A stretch of DNA of 64,000 nt, taken from Motacilla alba alba (lineage: Eukaryota; Chordata; Aves; Passeriformes; Motacillidae). Positions 59,637-64,000 of this stretch are shown here, piece by piece. Made by a program: the position numbers and the translations under genes. The stretch is from positions 92,964,429 to 93,028,428 of the forward strand of contig NC_052017.1 in the NCBI RefSeq assembly GCF_015832195.1. Reading direction: 5' to 3'. A model generated the notes under the pieces. The model searched no databases. It worked only from the letters and a program-made list of their open reading frames with translations, and was not told the DNA's origin. Numbering within the stretch: position 1 is the first letter of the stretch; each line of letters begins with the position of its first letter.

Positions 59637-61739
59637 ACGTAATTTTAAGCAAAAACCGAGCGGCATAACATGAGTTGATTTTGATTTGGGAGGGGGAGTC
59701 TTTTTCAAAATCTTCTGTCAGATTTCCTTTGTGCCCCTATCCCTGGGCATAGTGTGTGGGTGGGATGATAGCTGAGAGTTTTATTTTGTGAGATGTGCTG
59801 TGTGTTCTGATTTTTGACCATTGCTTTCCAGCGGTGTTTTAAGGCCCTCCGTGTCCCGGACCAAGCAGGAGGATGCTGACCCTGTGGCAGGGCAGTGACC
59901 TTCAGCTGCCCTCCCTCAGCCCTGCGAGGGATGTGTGGATGGGGCTGGGGGTGTGTAGGTGTACATGCTGGGGAGCTGGGTGCTGCATGCCAGGCAGGGC
60001 CGCGAGGGCTGTTGTGGCAGGTGGATGGGACTGCTGTGTGCACAGATGCAGGGCAGGGATGGGGTATGTTGCATTGCTGCGTGGGAGCCAGATGTGTGTG
60101 CCTGTAGGTCCTGCTGGGGATGTGTATGCACGGCAGAATGAGGCTCACATGGCTGCGGGGTGGGGGAATGCTTCACTGGCGCAGGTGCGTGTGTGTGCAT
60201 ATGTCTCCGTGTTTGTGGCAGTGTCCCGTGGGCAGGTTTGGGAAGTAGTGCAGGCTGGGCTTCTCTAGTGAGACCCGCGTGTGCTTAACCCCCAGGCTGG
60301 CTGCTGCCAGTGGGCTGGAAATAACAGCATTGTAAGAGGTGTTGGCTGTTTTGGGGCGAGCAGTGCCACGGAGGGGTGTTGGTGATGAGAGCAAAAGTTT
60401 CACCTCGATGGGGAGTATGTTGATGGTTTTGCTCCAGTAGTTTTGTCCATGGCAGCTGGCCGGAGGAGTTGTCTGTCAGTGAATGTTGTTGCTTTGTTTC
60501 TCTGCCTAAGTGTCTTTCACTTCTGTCCCAACAAACCCACCATCATCAGCCTGGTCATCTGCTACTCTCTGCATCCCAGCTTTGTCCCACCAGGGTGGGC
60601 ACAGTGGTTTTTTGAGCTTTCCCTTGTTGAAACTGGAAACTGAGGTTGCATAGGAGCACCTGTGGTGTAATTAGTATCAAGGTGTGGATATTCCAGGAGA
60701 CATCTTCAGTTTCACAAGAGCAGCTGCCATAGCCATCTTGAGTGAACTCTGTATAATAAAGTCATTTGCGTGGGGCTCTGCGTTACTGGCACAAGCACAC
60801 CTTTACTAGCTCCTGGTGTAAAGCGGTTTTTAGCTATCTCTAGAAATTCTTGCCTGGGGTTTGTTTTCAAGCCTTTAGTTCTTCTAAAGCTGAGTGGTGT
60901 TGAAGTGACATCTAGTTAGTGATAAGTACTGTGGAGTCTGTGTGAACAATAGGGCATTATAGCTGTCCCTCTGAACAGTTAGATTAATATGCAAAGATAA
61001 CACTTACAGAAAAGAGAGAGAAAATAATGCATCAGTGAGAATAACATTTTCCTAAGGAATGATCTAAAATATGTTTAAAGAGAGGAGTGGTCTTTGTTAG
61101 CACAGCACCTATCTAAGCTTAGCACGACCTTCTAAACTCTTGTACCAGACAAAATATGAATTAGTCCCTCCATGAATGTGAACGACTGTTTCTCTGTGCC
61201 TCATAGAAGAGTTGACATCACTAGGGTGAAATCTACCTACTGGTACTTGCAAGTGTCCTCAATAACTCTATCTGCCTAGCACGGAGCAACATTTTGTAGA
61301 TTAAAGTTTTCCTGTGGCAGTGACTAATGTATTTACTTAAAAAATAGGTTCATTGTATGATTTTATTATTGGTCATAGTATCATGCTGTCACCAAGATTT
61401 AATGATAGCAATTTTTGATACAGAAGTGTTCATTGAAGGGGATGGAAACGATTGTGCCATTGTTCTGAATCTCTGCCTGTTGAACTGATCGTCATTTTAG
61501 CAAAGGAGGGTGTTTATGTCTTAACATCTTACAGATCACCTTCAAAAGCTGGGCTATTGGTTTTAGTTGACTGAAAAATGCATAACTTTTAAAATGCACC
61601 CTGCTGTGGATGCTTACACCAGACGGGGCAGCCTGGAAGAGTATCCTCATAGAAATAGTGTACTCACCAATTTTTGGGAACTTTGGGCAGTCTGTTTATT
61701 TGGATTTTTTTGCTAAGGTCTTTATGTGCAGGTGACTTC

Positions 61740-61880
61740 AACAGTTACCTTTAGTTACCTGTAACTATTGTCTTATATAGTTATATATATATAGTTATAA
61801 TTACCAAAAAGTATTATCTGTCTGTAGATATCTATATTTATAGTTATCTATAGTTACCTATCTGTAGTTCTCTGTGATTG
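61740..61880. repeat. Imperfect GTTACC/TATA low-complexity repeat
   Basis: Repeated GTTACCT, AGTTATATATATA and ATCTATAGTTA-like units form a degenerate array. Likely an eroded microsatellite. Confidence 0.7.
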
Positions 61881-62608
61881 AGATCTGATGAGTTTTATTC
61901 TGAGGTCCTGTCTAATGAAAGGTACCTATATTTAGTAATATCCAAAACCTGTCAGCTTTGAAAGGCCTAACTTCTGCGAAGACTTCAATTTGGGCCAAGA
62001 ACTTCTGGGGCTTCTTTGGGATGACACGCAGTATGCAGAATGATCCAGTGCAAAAGCTTTCGTTGAGACCAGTGATGAAGTCTGTATATGTGTTCTTAAA
62101 CTGGAAATCTGGCTTTGTCTATACTGTTTCATAAAGTCATCAAAATAGAAAGCTGAAATGCAAAGTGATTGCATTTTGCAGGAAGCAGCTTGTCCAAGCT
62201 TGCAAATTTCACAAGAAAACTGCCTGTTTAAGTTTTTGAGACACAAGTATGAATTTGTAGATACATACCTTTTAAGACTGAATGGGCATTGGATTTCTGC
62301 ACAGAAAGGAGAAATGGACAGATTGTTGTTTTTCACAACCATGTGATGTTCTTTAGTTGGATAAGACCATGTACAACCATCCTAAAAATTGACTTGTTGC
62401 TTGTGAATCCACTGCTGACGCATAATAAGCACACTTTCTACTCCCATTGACTACTGGGATTTGCATGAGGGTGATTCTGGGTGGAATTACAGTTTCTATA
62501 TGTGTATATTAAATCCTTAATTATATTGGCTGTTAGTCAACTAAAACTTATTAGGGTAATTTTTTTTCCTTTAGCCATAAGCTTAATCCAGATACCTAAT
62601 CAAAGCCT

Positions 62609-62682
62609 TGCAAAAAAAAAAAAAAAAAAACCAAAAAAACAAAAAACCAACAAAAAAAACCCAAAACAACCCCACCAGGAAA
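62609..62682. repeat. A-rich simple sequence
   Basis: A long A run is followed by A7-8 blocks separated by CC or CAAC. Its form resembles an A-rich retroposon tail, but no body is recognisable upstream. Confidence 0.85.
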
Positions 62683-64000
62683 AAAAAGTCACATCTATTT
62701 GATTAGATATCTGCAATATAAATATTTGAAACTTGGTGCAATGTTGCTTTTTCAAAGCAGATATCTTACATGCTGCAAATATTTATACACTTCAGTGCTA
62801 GGATAAAGCTGTTCTGACTCAGACACTGAAGGCAAAATTCTGTTTTTCTGTTACCCACTGTAACTGCGGAGAAACTGTACAGTGCTTGGGAGTTAGAATG
62901 ACTTAACAGATAGCAATGTTTCCTGATTGTCACTTCTATGTTAAAAGTAAGTGGAACTTCCTTGCCTTTTCCAGCAGGAACGATTCTAGTAAATATTATG
63001 TTAGTGAGCCCACGGTAAAACTTGCGAGTGGATTATGATCCAGGTGGTTAATGCTGCCACTTAGGCTTTCATTAGGATGATGACTTCATTACAAATGTTT
63101 ACTTTCATTACCTAACTGTTAGTCAGCAAATGTTCAGTCTCTTGATCTGCTGAACCTGCTTTGCCATTTGAAGCCAGCGAGTTTTCTTTTTTTGGTGTGA
63201 TGATTACTCAACGCTGGTTGTTCATTTTTTGATGTTGTTTACATCTTGGTTATCTGCAGAGGCCCATCACTATTGTTGCACACTTGGTGTTAGCAGTTTC
63301 TCCTTGCCTTCCTGAAACTGAATTACGGCAACAGCGCTTGTGCAAAGGAACATGGGGTATTAGGCGTGTGTTCCAAGATTAAATTCACGCGCGGATGGGT
63401 GGAACTTGCATCTCTCAAGTTGCTACCAAACTATTTATTGCCTTATAAGTTATAGCAGGTCTCATAGCAGTAGCACGCATCTGCTGTAAGATAAGTTGTT
63501 CATTCAGTGAGCTAGCACTGCACATGGTGTCCATGGCAAGGATACTGGAACAGAGGCTGCTGGTCTATAAACTGTTTCAGGTCATGGAAGAACAGAGGCT
63601 CTGTTCTGTGGATTCAAGACTGCTTACCTTCTGAGGACTACTTAAAATTCATTTTTGCTAACCTTTCATTTAAGTGATTGCTTATGGAAAAGAATTACAT
63701 TTTTATCAGCAGGATATTGTGTTGCTTAACGCTTGTTCAACAAAATCCGCATTTCATTATGGGCTGTTGCAGAAGTTGTAGGCCTGGCATTACTGTTGTA
63801 CTGTTGTGGTAAACCCAAGGTAACTTTAGTAGGGTGGCTCTGAATTTACAGCACTGGATGTGGGGATGAATTTAGCACACAGCACTTAGCGCCTAATTAA
63901 AGCTTATAGTATTACATCCATAATCAGGGCACTCTTAGAATCTCTAAGAAATTACTTTTTCCTTTGTCTGTTCTTCTCCCTTTTCTTTCTTGCCATCTGA

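Larger units (their letters stand above)
59481..64000 (+). other. Probable first-intron sequence, no exon recognised
   Basis: GC content falls back after the island. A GT/G-rich low-complexity zone occupies about 59,870-60,270. An A-rich tract follows a C run at 59597-59636, another A-rich tract is at 62609-62682, and an imperfect GTTAYC/TATA-rich zone spans 61740-61880. No coding exon, RNA gene or complete repeat was recognised. Intron status is inferred from the upstream donors. Confidence 0.5.

Noticed and set aside
1..64000. CRISPR arrays, prokaryotic operons, integrated viral genes
   Set aside because: No regularly spaced repeats, no operon-like gene packing, and no long intact viral-type frames were seen. 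The CR1 elements and CpG islands identify vertebrate DNA.

Overview
This window is vertebrate nuclear DNA, most likely avian. The main evidence is several CR1 LINE 3' fragments in both orientations: minus at about 9350-9420 and 19186-19727, plus at 22721-23045 and about 24314-24348. The two large copies carry the 3'-end sequence familiar from bird CR1 families. I see no prokaryotic or viral gene organisation. The ORFs are short, stop-limited, overlap on both strands and match no protein family I can recognise, so I annotate no protein-coding sequence with confidence.

Layout. Positions 1 to about 55,600 are AT-rich, gene-poor DNA resembling a gene desert or very long intergenic region, with old CR1 pieces, a TATATC/TATATG microsatellite at 9057-9152, homopolymer tracts and scattered segments that look like conserved non-coding elements. 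Those segments combine retained CpGs with homeodomain, POU, TALE or SOX-type motifs and short dyads. Several inverted repeats stand out: 395-431, 7462-7488, 43137-43176, 45054-45123, 45529-45598 and 53756-53835.

Positions about 55,700-59,480 form a compound CpG-rich promoter region. Two dense cores, about 56,400-57,130 and 58,680-59,480, are separated by moderately GC-rich, CpG-retaining sequence. It holds three plausible plus-strand 5' splice donors (56446, 56866, 58945), a TATA-like box (57722), CRE-like sites (55906, 58453), an octamer (58327), a TCF/LEF-like site (57439) and a 22-C homopolymer (58236-58257). This looks like the start of a plus-strand gene with alternative, mostly non-coding first exons. 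From about 59,480 to 64,000 the sequence is consistent with the start of a long first intron, and no coding exon is recognisable before the window ends.

Interpretation. A long gene-free flank with putative conserved elements leading into a multi-core CpG island is typical of a developmental regulator locus. I cannot name the gene because no recognisable coding exon is present. Nothing here amounts to an obvious new molecular system. The best leads are the hairpins and the clustered-motif elements, all of which need alignment or transcript data to resolve.
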